Below, in pieces: positions 14,827 to 22,506 of a DNA stretch of 46,809 bases. Both the position numbers and the translations under genes were made by a program. The stretch comes from an uncultured Lachnospiraceae bacterium (GTDB lineage Bacteria > Bacillota > Clostridia > Lachnospirales > Lachnospiraceae). Position 1 is the first letter of the stretch. Each line of letters begins with the position of its first letter. The stretch covers positions 1 through 46,809 of the forward strand of contig CANRFZ010000020.1 in NCBI GenBank assembly GCA_947630025.1, given 5' to 3'. A model generated the notes under the pieces. The model saw only the letters and a list, made by a program, of their open reading frames with translations. It had not been told where the DNA came from and ran no database searches.

Positions 14827-16887
14827 TTAGTTCAGCGTAAAGTTATTGACGATCTCTTTCAGGCTGTTGGCGTATTCGATCGTCTGGTTGACCATATTGT
14901 AAGTGTCTGCGGCGAGGGAAACGATGTTGGCGTTGTTGCCGACCACGTTATCCACACCGACGGACGTCTCGGATATGGAACTGTTGATCTGGCCGAGGTC
15001 GTCCGTGATCTTGATAATCGTCCGGTTCAGTTCGGAGATCGAGCCGTCGATGTTGGTCATCGTGTCATGGACAAACTGCGCGTCGTCCGAGTAGCGCTCG
15101 CTGACGTTCATAAAATTGCCGTAGTCCGCCAGAACGGTCTTGTCCAGAAATTCCAACGCGGCGTTCAGGCTTGTTTCCATCTGTTCCACGGAGGCGTTTA
15201 CCTCGGTGACGATCTGCGTGATGCCGCTTACGGTCTGGGACGACTGTTCCGCCAGCTTGCCGATCTCGTCGGCTACCACGGCGAAGCCGCGTCCCTGCTC
15301 CCCTGCGCGGGCCGCCTCGATGGAGGCGTTCAGCGATAACAGGGAGGTCTGGTTGGCGATATCCATAATATTCTTCGCCAGCTCGTTGATTTTGGATACG
15401 GTTCGGGAATGTTCGATAGCGGTCTCGGACGAAGCCTTCACCGATTCGTACATCTGTCTGGTGCGCTCGGCGGCGGCCTGCGTGTCCGCCTTCAACTGCT
15501 CGGCGCGATGCAGAATCTCGTTGGAGAGTTCCACGCCCTCCTGCGCCTTGTCCGTGATATCCTCGGTATTGTGGCCGATCTCCCGGATCTCTCCGCTGAT
15601 GGATTCGGTATTCTGCGCGGTCTGCTCCATCGTGGCGGATAGCTGCTGCGCGGTGGCGGAATTGTTGTTGGCGTTGTCGTTCACCGTCGTCGCGATCCGG
15701 TGCAGCTGGTCGGCGCTCTCGCTGATGGATTCCGATGTAAACGAGATGTCCTTCATCATCTGGTTAAACGAGTGCCGCATCTTCTGGACGGCGCGGCTCA
15801 TCTCGCCGGTCTCATCCTTGTGCCGCAGCAGCGGGTGGTAGGAATCGTCTTGGGATATGTCCAGATCGGCGGTCTTGCGGATGACCTTTGTGACGACTTT
15901 GATCGGCGTGGTAATGGTGCCGGCGAAGATAAAGCCCAGCACGGTAAATACCGCGATGATGATCAGACAGATCGTTACGCTGATGGTGACCGCGCGGGTG
16001 CGCATCTCGACGATCGGGTCCAGCAGGACGCTCTGATCCACCGCGATACAGAGAATCCAGTTGTTCAGGTCGGAGACGCGGTACGCGATGTACTGTCCGG
16101 TACTGTCGTCCGTCGTGAGGCTGGAGCCGGGAGCCGCGCCGGAGGCGATCTGCGCCGTCAGACCGTTAATCAGCGCATTGTCCGCCTTGGTGCCGATCAG
16201 GTCTTCGTTGGGATGGTAGATGTAGACGCCGTTACTGTCCAGCAGATAGGCGTAGCTGGAATCGGAGCCGTATACGCTGATCCCCGTGAGGGCGTCCGAC
16301 AGAAGGGACACCTTGATATTGGTAAACAGGACGCCGGAGAGCGTCTCGTTGTCGAAGTGGCTGTGCTGGGGCACGCCGATGGAGATCATCGGTTCCCCGG
16401 TGGCCTCGTCAAAGAAGACGTCGCTCTGCGCCGCCGCGTTGTTCTCTCTGATATATTGGATAAAAGGCTCCTCGCCGTAGGGCGTTCCCTCGGCATCCTC
16501 GTTCGTGCTGGCCAGAATCGTCAGGTCGTCCCCAGCCACAAAGTTGATGCTCTCGTGGGTGTCGTTGGACGCCAGATATTTTTTCAGGGTGGCGTGCACT
16601 TCGTTGGAATATTTGTCGCCGTTGTTGACGCTGAAGATATAGAAATTCTCCGAATTGTCCAGATATTTCATCGTGGCGTTATATTTCTCAATGGACTCGT
16701 CGATTCCCGTGCCGTAGGCGTTGACTATCTCGGTCAAAGAATCCTCCGTATAACTGACAAGCGTGTCATGTGCCATACCTGTCAGGGATTTGTAGTTGAC
16801 GATGACAGCCGTGACGACGGCGATCGTGACAAACAGAATGGTGATAAGCGCTATTTTTGTCTGAATGGAAGACAGTTTTTTGGACAT
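14827..16887 (-). CDS. Methyl-accepting chemotaxis protein
   Basis: A 686-residue transmembrane chemoreceptor. TM1 ([19 protein letters not shown]) starts near residue 12, a dCache-like extracellular sensor of about 260 residues follows, TM2 lies near residue 300-325 ([18 protein letters not shown]), then a HAMP region and a cytoplasmic signalling hairpin with the highly conserved tip [27 protein letters not shown] eight bases before the ATG at 16887 is decisive against the longer frame opening at 16953. The ligand is unknown. It is followed by hemerythrin and is divergent from an Hpt gene; no cheA or cheW is in the window. Confidence 0.93.
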   Translation of the reverse strand: MSKKLSSIQTKIALITILFVTIAVVTAVIVNYKSLTGMAHDTLVSYTEDSLTEIVNAYGTGIDESIEKYNATMKYLDNSENFYIFSVNNGDKYSNEVHATLKKYLASNDTHESINFVAGDDLTILASTNEDAEGTPYGEEPFIQYIRENNAAAQSDVFFDEATGEPMISIGVPQHSHFDNETLSGVLFTNIKVSLLSDALTGISVYGSDSSYAYLLDSNGVYIYHPNEDLIGTKADNALINGLTAQIASGAAPGSSLTTDDSTGQYIAYRVSDLNNWILCIAVDQSVLLDPIVEMRTRAVTISVTICLIIIAVFTVLGFIFAGTITTPIKVVTKVIRKTADLDISQDDSYHPLLRHKDETGEMSRAVQKMRHSFNQMMKDISFTSESISESADQLHRIATTVNDNANNNSATAQQLSATMEQTAQNTESISGEIREIGHNTEDITDKAQEGVELSNEILHRAEQLKADTQAAAERTRQMYESVKASSETAIEHSRTVSKINELAKNIMDIANQTSLLSLNASIEAARAGEQGRGFAVVADEIGKLAEQSSQTVSGITQIVTEVNASVEQMETSLNAALEFLDKTVLADYGNFMNVSERYSDDAQFVHDTMTNIDGSISELNRTIIKITDDLGQINSSISETSVGVDNVVGNNANIVSLAADTYNMVNQTIEYANSLKEIVNNFTLN

Positions 16888-17013
16888 AAGCAGAACCCTC
16901 CCCGGCAGCCGGCGCGCGTGATGAAACGCCGCCCCTGATATTGATGTAATCATATCACAAATGACGCCTTTTTAACAGATTTTTTTTCAAAAAAACAAAG
17001 TTTGGAAAAAGGC

Positions 17014-17042
17014 TTGCCATTTGCGCAAAAAAAACGTAATCT
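17014..17042 (+). promoter_or_regulatory. Promoter candidate for the Hpt gene
   Basis: TTGCCA and TAATCT are separated by 17 bp, about 60 bases before the start codon. Confidence 0.45.
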
Positions 17043-17104
17043 AAGTATAAAAGAATTTATTTGGTCGGCGCGCGTAAAGCGCTGCCACGGAACGGAGAAA
17101 AGTG

Positions 17105-17452
17105 ATGAAAGAACAGTTGGAGACGGTGGGCGTACAGTACGACGAGGTGTTGAAGCGTTTTATGGGGAAGGAAGACTTCTATCTGCGGATGTTAAAGAAA
17201 TTCCTGAACGACCAAAACTACGACGGACTGAAACAGGCCGTGGAGCGGAAAGACTGGAAGGAAGCGTTCGTATACGCCCATACGGTGAAAGGGTTGTGCG
17301 GCAATCTGGGGCTGGGCAATCTGCTGGAGCACGTGTCGGCGCTGACGGAGGAAGTCCGCTCGGAGCCTTATGACGAGCAGCGCATCGTCGGCGGTATGCA
17401 GGGTGTGACGGCTGCCTACGAGCAGACGGTGGCGGTGATTCAGGCGTTATAG
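17105..17452 (+). CDS. Hpt domain phosphotransfer protein
   Basis: A 115-residue single-domain histidine phosphotransfer protein. The phosphorylated histidine lies in YAHTVKGLCGNLGL near residue 59, the standard HxxKGxxxxLG motif. Such proteins relay phosphate between hybrid kinases and response regulators; no kinase or regulator gene is adjacent. GGAG seven bases upstream supports ATG at 17105; a GTG immediately before is less likely. It is divergent from the chemoreceptor gene and ends at a terminator. Confidence 0.88.
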   Translation: MKEQLETVGVQYDEVLKRFMGKEDFYLRMLKKFLNDQNYDGLKQAVERKDWKEAFVYAHTVKGLCGNLGLGNLLEHVSALTEEVRSEPYDEQRIVGGMQGVTAAYEQTVAVIQAL

Positions 17453-17475
17453 GCGCAGGAAAACGGAGAAGATAG

Positions 17476-17511
17476 GAGCCGGCTCTGCAATTGTAGGGCC
17501 GCTCATTTTTT
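17476..17511 (+). terminator. Intrinsic terminator after the Hpt gene
   Basis: An imperfect GAGC...GCTC stem with inner GGC/GCC pairs is followed by six T. Confidence 0.6.
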
Positions 17512-17574
17512 GTAGTCGGCGGAAAAGCTGCCCGGCGGACGGCGGCAGCGGGAAGCAGCGGGGGGGGGAGAAGA

Positions 17575-18357
17575 TTGAAAAAAAGCGGCGCAGAAAAGAG
17601 GAGAAAAATGATTGGCATCGCGTGTCTTGCGGCGGCGGTTCTGTGCCTGCTCTACTGTGTGGTCACGGCGAGAACCGGCTCCGGCGGCAGGTTTTATCTG
17701 GTATGGCTGGCGGGAGGCGTTTTCTTCCTGCTTCTCGCGGGGCTATTGCGCACCGGCCTGTGGGACGGCATACCGGTGTGGGCGCGGCGCGTCTTTTTCG
17801 GCATGATAATAGCGGGTGTTATTTTATTTATCTCGGTGGAAGGTCTGGTGCTCAGCGGCTTTGGACAGAAAGGCAGGGCGGGCCTCGACTATATTATCGT
17901 CTTGGGCGCGCAGGTCAGGGAGGACGGCCCCAGCCGCGCGCTGCAGTTCCGGCTGGACGCCGCCTGCGCCTATCTGCAGGCCAACCCGGATACGGTCTGC
18001 ATCCTGTCCGGCGGGCAGGGCGACAACGAGCCCGTGAGCGAGGCCGAGGGGATGTACCGCTATCTGACGGCGGCGGGAATCGCGCCGGACAGACTGGTGC
18101 GGGAGGATCGGTCGCGGGACACCGCGGAGAATATCGCCAACAGTGTGGCGCTGATCGGCAGCACGGACGCCGCCGTGGGGATCGTCACCAACAACTTTCA
18201 CGTGTTCCGGGGCGTCCGGCTGGCCAAGGCCGCAGGGCTTTGGGATGTGTGCGGGATCGCGGCGGGCTTTACGCCGTTGTATCTGCCCCACAATATGATG
18301 CGGGAATTTTTCGGCGTCCTGAAAGATTTCTTCTGCGGAAATCTCACAGTTTCTTAG
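17575..18357 (+). CDS. YdcF family membrane protein (DUF218)
   Basis: A 260-residue protein with three membrane segments (IGIACLAAAVLCLLYCVV, FYLVWLAGGVFFLLLAGLL and VFFGMIIAGVILFISVEGLV), then a DUF218 domain: DYIIVLGAQVREDGPSRALQ, ILSGGQGDNEPVSEAEGMY and EDRSRDTAENIANSV. Family members include SanA/ElyC, linked to envelope integrity; the biochemical function is unclear. The start may be TTG at 17575 (after a run of G) or ATG at 17608 (AGAGGAG five bases upstream). The TTG start adds a basic segment that would sit on the cytoplasmic side. Confidence 0.85.
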   Translation: MKKSGAEKRRKMIGIACLAAAVLCLLYCVVTARTGSGGRFYLVWLAGGVFFLLLAGLLRTGLWDGIPVWARRVFFGMIIAGVILFISVEGLVLSGFGQKGRAGLDYIIVLGAQVREDGPSRALQFRLDAACAYLQANPDTVCILSGGQGDNEPVSEAEGMYRYLTAAGIAPDRLVREDRSRDTAENIANSVALIGSTDAAVGIVTNNFHVFRGVRLAKAAGLWDVCGIAAGFTPLYLPHNMMREFFGVLKDFFCGNLTVS

Positions 18358-18408
18358 AGCGGCATCGCGTATTTTTCCAAGAGAAATTTCAATCTTTTGA
18401 AACGGCGG

Positions 18409-18437
18409 TTGGATTTTTGTTAGTGATATGATAAAAT
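18409..18437 (+). promoter_or_regulatory. Promoter candidate for the TPR lipoprotein
   Basis: TTGGAT and TAAAAT are separated by 17 bp, about 55 bases before the start codon. Confidence 0.6.
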
Positions 18438-18492
18438 AGAAACAGACGCGGCAGTCTATATAGAAACAAAAAAACAGTGGAAGTATACGATC

Positions 18493-19581
18493 ATGAAAAA
18501 AACCCACACGCACCGCCCGTGCGCGCATTCATTTAAAATAACATCTGTAATACATATAGCGTGCGTTCTGGCGGCGTGTGTGCTTCTCGGCGGCTGCGGC
18601 GCCGGCGACACGCCAAGTTTCACGGCGCAGGGGATGGCAGCCGTGCAGGAGCTGGAGTATGAGGAGGCGCTTGACCTTTTTGCCAGAGCGGGAGAGGAAG
18701 GCGAGGACCGGCGGCTGATTCTGCGCGGCATGGGCTTGGCGTACATGGGGATGACCGAGTACGGGCAGGCGGCGGAGTGTCTGGAGGAAGCGCTGGCGGC
18801 AGGCGGCGTCGGCGTTGAGGATATCGACTTTGACATGAATTATTATCTGGCCACGGCCTATTTCAAGACGGGGCGGACGGAGGACGCCATCAGCGCCTAC
18901 AGTGCGATTCTGGCGCTGAGGCCGAAGGAAAAGGACGCCTACTATCTGCGGGGTTGTGTGGAACTGTCCAAAGGGGCTCTGGATAGCGCGCAGGCGGATT
19001 TCGCGGCGGCGGTGGCGCTGGACGACAAGGACTATGACCAGATGATCCGCATCTATATGGCGCTGGACGAGTACGGCCACAAGGACGAGGGCCTCGTCTA
19101 TCTGCAGAATGCGCTGACGGAGAACGAAAAGTCCATCTCCGACTACGATATGGGGCGGATCTGCTATTATATGGGCGATTACGAGAACGCCCGCAATTAT
19201 CTGTCCAGACTCAAGACGACGACGGACTACGGCGCGGCGTTGTATCTGGGGCGGACTTACGAGGCGCTTGGAGACTACAACTATGCGTCCGGCATCTATG
19301 CGGATTTCACGGAGAACGACCAGAGCAGGGCGGAAATCTACAACCAGCTCGGTCTGTGCCGTCTCAGGATGGAGGACTACGAGGAGGCGCTTACCGCGTT
19401 CCAGACCGCCATGAATATAGAGGACAACGGCATGATGCAGACGTTAAAATTCAACGAGATCGTAGCCTACGAATATATGCACGACTACAAGACCGCCGCG
19501 GCGCTGATGAGCAGCTATCTCAAGGCTTATCCGGACGACGAGGCGGCTGTCCGTGAAAACGAGTTTTTGCAGACCAGATAA
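18493..19581 (+). CDS. Tetratricopeptide-repeat lipoprotein
   Basis: A 362-residue exported protein. A positively charged N-terminus and hydrophobic stretch end in a lipobox, LLGGC, with the modified cysteine near residue 35. The rest is a series of TPR helices, for example MNYYLATAYFKTGRTEDAIS, AYYLRGCVELSKGALDSAQ, LYLGRTYEALGDYNYASG and IYNQLGLCRLRMEDYEEALT. It is probably a membrane-anchored scaffold outside the cytoplasmic membrane; partners are unknown. Apparently monocistronic. Confidence 0.88.
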   Translation: MKKTHTHRPCAHSFKITSVIHIACVLAACVLLGGCGAGDTPSFTAQGMAAVQELEYEEALDLFARAGEEGEDRRLILRGMGLAYMGMTEYGQAAECLEEALAAGGVGVEDIDFDMNYYLATAYFKTGRTEDAISAYSAILALRPKEKDAYYLRGCVELSKGALDSAQADFAAAVALDDKDYDQMIRIYMALDEYGHKDEGLVYLQNALTENEKSISDYDMGRICYYMGDYENARNYLSRLKTTTDYGAALYLGRTYEALGDYNYASGIYADFTENDQSRAEIYNQLGLCRLRMEDYEEALTAFQTAMNIEDNGMMQTLKFNEIVAYEYMHDYKTAAALMSSYLKAYPDDEAAVRENEFLQTR

Positions 19582-19583
19582 GA

Positions 19584-19612
19584 TTGACAATGCAAAATGT
19601 GAATGGTACTAT
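19584..19612 (+). promoter_or_regulatory. Promoter of the Nudix-pyrF-pyrE unit
   Basis: TTGACA and TACTAT at 17 bp, immediately after the lipoprotein stop. The leader to the Nudix start is about 75 bases. No PyrR-type attenuator was recognised in it. Confidence 0.75.
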
Positions 19613-19695
19613 TTTACTAACAGAAAATGGCCCGTGGCAGCCGGCGGCGCAGACAGAGGCGGACGGCGCCAGGCCAGGGAAGGCGCGGTAACGGC

Positions 19696-20100
19696 ATGAA
19701 CAGTACTTTTTTACGTGTAAAAGGCATTATCAAAAAGGGAGACAGGTATCTGCTGATCAAAAGATGGGTGGACGACCGCATTCCCGATCCGTTTGTATGG
19801 GAATTTATCGATGCGGAAGTGGCCCACGGCGAGTCGCCGGACGACACGGTGCGCCGTGCCATCCGGGAGCTGCTCTCTGTGGACGGCAGGATCGACAAGA
19901 TCGAATACATATGGTCCAGTATGCTGGGAGATACGCACTGTGTAGGCATCGCGTACCTGTGCTCCATCGCCGAGCAGGACGAGGCCAATATCGTGCTGCC
20001 CGAGGAGTACGGCGAGTGGAGATGGGTGAGCCGGGACGAGTTCCCGCTCTATATTGAAAACCAGTATGTACTGAAAGATCTGGAAGGCAAAACACTATGA
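19696..20100 (+). CDS. Nudix-fold protein with degenerate Nudix box
   Basis: A 134-residue Nudix-fold protein (STFLRVKGIIKKGDRYLLIK, then FVWEFIDAEVAHGES). The Nudix box normally reads REUxEExGU; here it is RELLSVDGRI, so both metal-binding glutamates of EE are replaced by S and V, and hydrolase activity is doubtful. The start is uncertain: ATG at 19696 gives the usual fold start but has only a distant GGAAGG; the frame is open from 19627. Its TGA overlaps the pyrF ATG, so it is co-translated with pyrF and may regulate or sense pyrimidine synthesis. That role is inference. Confidence 0.75.
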   Translation: MNSTFLRVKGIIKKGDRYLLIKRWVDDRIPDPFVWEFIDAEVAHGESPDDTVRRAIRELLSVDGRIDKIEYIWSSMLGDTHCVGIAYLCSIAEQDEANIVLPEEYGEWRWVSRDEFPLYIENQYVLKDLEGKTL

Positions 20101-21056
20101 TCAACAAACTGATAGCCAAAATTCAGAAGACACAGGCGCCGATCGTGGTAGGGCTGGACCCTGCCATGAAGTTTATTCCCGGCCATATCCAGAAGAAGGC
20201 TTTCGCCGAATATGGGGAGACGCTGCGGGGCGCGGCGGAAGCGGTGTGGCTCTATAACAAAGCGATTATCGACGCGGTTTACGATCTGATTCCGGCGGTT
20301 AAGCCGCAGATCGCCATGTATGAGCAGTTCGGCGTCGAGGGCCTGATTGTTTTTCAGAAAACGGTGGAATACTGTAAGAAGAAAGATCTGGTGGTTATCG
20401 GCGACGTCAAGCGGGGCGATATCGGTTCCACCTCGGAGGCGTATGCCGCCGGGCATCTGGGACAGGTGCAGGTGGGAAATACGATGTGCCGCGGGTTCGA
20501 CGAGGATTTCGCCACCGTGAATCCGTATCTGGGTTCCGACGGCGTGCAGCCTTTTCTTAAAGTGTGCAAAGAGGAGAAAAAAGGCATTTTCGTGCTGGTC
20601 AAGACGTCCAACCCCAGCAGCGGCGAGTTTCAGGACAGGCTTGTGGAAGCGGCGGACGGCTCCGGCGGGAAGCGGCCCCTCTACGAGATCGTGGGAGAGC
20701 AGGTAGCGGCTTGGGGCGCGGAGTGCATGGGAGATTCCTACAGTTACGTGGGCGCCGTTGTGGGCGCTACCTATCCGGAGCAGGGCAGAATCCTGCGTGC
20801 CATCATGCCCAAGGCGTTTATTCTGGTGCCGGGGTACGGCGCACAGGGCGGCAAGGGCGCTGATCTGGTGCATTTCTTTAACGAGGACGGACTGGGGGCT
20901 ATCGTCAATTCGTCGCGGGGCATCATCGCCGCGTACCGGCAGGAGCAGTATGCGTCGTACGGCGAGGAGAATTTTGCGGATGCGTCCCGGGCGGCGGTGC
21001 TGGCGATGAAGGAGGATATCGCGCAGGCGCTGGCGGCGCGGACAAAGGGCGCGTGA
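20097..21056 (+). CDS. pyrF: Orotidine 5'-phosphate decarboxylase
   Basis: A 319-residue enzyme for the last step of UMP synthesis, of the longer 'type 2' subfamily. IVVGLDPAMKF near the start and the catalytic DxKxxD in VIGDVKRGDIGSTSEAY near residue 104 are intact; the phosphate-binding end is LVPGYGAQGGKG and NSSRGIIAAYR. Its ATG overlaps the upstream Nudix gene by four bases and pyrE follows 35 bases later. Confidence 0.95.
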   Translation: MINKLIAKIQKTQAPIVVGLDPAMKFIPGHIQKKAFAEYGETLRGAAEAVWLYNKAIIDAVYDLIPAVKPQIAMYEQFGVEGLIVFQKTVEYCKKKDLVVIGDVKRGDIGSTSEAYAAGHLGQVQVGNTMCRGFDEDFATVNPYLGSDGVQPFLKVCKEEKKGIFVLVKTSNPSSGEFQDRLVEAADGSGGKRPLYEIVGEQVAAWGAECMGDSYSYVGAVVGATYPEQGRILRAIMPKAFILVPGYGAQGGKGADLVHFFNEDGLGAIVNSSRGIIAAYRQEQYASYGEENFADASRAAVLAMKEDIAQALAARTKGA

Positions 21057-21091
21057 ATGCTCCGAAACGGAGATTAGCATAGGAGAAGCGT

Positions 21092-21769
21092 ATGGAAGCA
21101 TACAAGCAGGAATTTATCGAGTTTATGGTGGACAGCGAAGTGTTGAAATTCGGGGATTTCACGCTGAAAAGCGGCAGGAAGTCGCCCTTTTTCATGAATG
21201 CGGGCGCTTATGTGATGGGCGCGCAGCTCCGCAGGCTGGGAGAATACTATGCGCGGGCGATCCACGACAGTTACGGTCTGGACTTCGACGTACTGTTCGG
21301 GCCGGCGTATAAAGGAATACCGCTTGCCGTGGCGACGGCGATGGCGATCAGCGAACTGTACGGCAGGGAGATCCGCTACTGCTCCAACCGGAAGGAGATC
21401 AAGGATCACGGCGATACGGGCATCCTGCTGGGGAGCCGGCTGCAGGACGGCGACCGGGTGGTAATCATAGAGGATGTGACGACTTCCGGCAAGTCCATCG
21501 AGGAGACGTTCCCGATCCTGAAAAGTCAGGCCGACGTGGAGATCGTAGGTCTGATGGTGTCGCTGAACAGAATGGAGAGGGGTTTGGAGAGCGAAAAGAG
21601 TGCACTGGAGGAAATCCGGGAGAAATACGGTTTTGCGGCGGGCGCGATCGTGACCATGGCGGATGTGGTGGAATATCTGTATAACCGGCCCTACCGAGGC
21701 AAGGTCTACATCGACGATACGCTGAAAAATGCCATCGACGCCTACTATGCGCAGTACGGCGCCAGATAA
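21092..21769 (+). CDS. pyrE: Orotate phosphoribosyltransferase
   Basis: A 225-residue enzyme that joins orotate and PRPP to give OMP, the substrate of PyrF. FTLKSGRKSPFFMNAG is the typical N-terminal block, and VVIIEDVTTSGKSIEE is the PRPP-binding loop. It follows pyrF in the same operon with AGGAGAAG upstream. Confidence 0.95.
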   Translation: MEAYKQEFIEFMVDSEVLKFGDFTLKSGRKSPFFMNAGAYVMGAQLRRLGEYYARAIHDSYGLDFDVLFGPAYKGIPLAVATAMAISELYGREIRYCSNRKEIKDHGDTGILLGSRLQDGDRVVIIEDVTTSGKSIEETFPILKSQADVEIVGLMVSLNRMERGLESEKSALEEIREKYGFAAGAIVTMADVVEYLYNRPYRGKVYIDDTLKNAIDAYYAQYGAR

Positions 21770-21829
21770 ACGCCTGTCACGGCGTCGGATGCCGGTGCCG
21801 GAGAACTGCGGAATTATTTTTTTGCATAT

Positions 21830-21865
21830 GGAAGATAGGAAGATAGAAAGATAGAAAGATAGGAA
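21830..21865 (+). repeat. 8-bp tandem repeats (AGATAGAA)
   Basis: Four or so copies of AGATAGGA / AGATAGAA run in tandem between pyrE and the following small ORF. They are purine-rich and free of structure. Confidence 0.7.
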
Positions 21866-21889
21866 AACAGGAAGGAAGCGGAGGTTCAC

Positions 21890-22042
21890 ATGGAGGAAAG
21901 AGTATATAAGGTAATGGGCGGTTCCGGAGCGCTGAACATCGCGGTCGGAGTGGTCGTGCTCGTGGTCGGCATAGCCAGCGGCATACTGCTGATCATCGGC
22001 GGCGCGAAGCTGCTGGCAGGCAAAAGCAAAATCCTGTTCTAA
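21890..22042 (+). CDS. 50-residue single-span membrane protein
   Basis: Begins MEERVYKVMGGSGALNIAVG, has a hydrophobic Gly-rich segment (VVVLVVGIASGILLIIGGAK) and ends LLAGKSKILF. GCGGAGG is placed five bases before the ATG. The next gene also encodes a small membrane protein. A terminator follows at once, so it is probably the last gene of the pyr transcript. No function can be assigned. Confidence 0.75.
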   Translation: MEERVYKVMGGSGALNIAVGVVVLVVGIASGILLIIGGAKLLAGKSKILF

Positions 22043-22056
22043 AAGATGACGAAAGA

Positions 22057-22102
22057 AAATGGGTGTTTTCGGCAAAACGAAGATACCCATTTGCGTCTTT
22101 TT
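22057..22102 (+). terminator. Intrinsic terminator after the small membrane protein gene
   Basis: AAATGGGT pairs with ACCCATTT, and an inner GTTTT-cggc-AAAAC stem is nested inside. A T run follows at 22098-22102. Confidence 0.75.
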
Positions 22103-22130
22103 ATATGGGCGCTCCGAAATGGAGGATAGT

Positions 22131-22454
22131 ATGGCCAAGAAAAACAGCTATATGTTTACCAACAAAGAGCATACGCAGAAAGGGATTCTGTCCACGATTC
22201 TGGGCGTGATATCGCTGGCGTCGCTCGTCTATGCCATCGTGTCCAGCTATCTGCGGGCGGGCGAGATCCCGCTGCAGTACGGCGCAGCGGCGCTATTGGT
22301 GCTGCTCTTTGCCTTTGCGGGCATTATACTCGGCGTTGTGTCCAGATCGGAAAAGGATAAGTTCTATCTTTTCTCTTATCTGGGAATCGGCCTGAACGTG
22401 CTGGCGGTGGCCATCGTCAGCGTGATTCTGTATGCGGGGGCCTATGCCGCGTAA
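22131..22454 (+). CDS. DUF6142-like small membrane protein
   Basis: 107 residues with three membrane segments (ILGVISLASLVYAIVSSYL, AALLVLLFAFAGIILGVV and YLGIGLNVLAVAIVSVILY). The N-terminus KKNSYMFTNKEHTQKGILST resembles the DUF6142 family seen in Lachnospiraceae; function unknown. GGAGG five bases before ATG at 22131 fixes the start. The following aminopeptidase frame begins within or just after its 3' end. Confidence 0.75.
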   Translation: MAKKNSYMFTNKEHTQKGILSTILGVISLASLVYAIVSSYLRAGEIPLQYGAAALLVLLFAFAGIILGVVSRSEKDKFYLFSYLGIGLNVLAVAIVSVILYAGAYAA

Positions 22455-22506
22455 GCTGCGTAAGCGCACAGACGGCGGCGGGCCCAAAAAGAGGATGACA
22501 AAAAGT

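Noticed and set aside
15700..16938. 412-codon plus-strand frame opposite the chemoreceptor
   Set aside because: Shadow of a clear methyl-accepting chemotaxis protein on the other strand; no ribosome site or domain.
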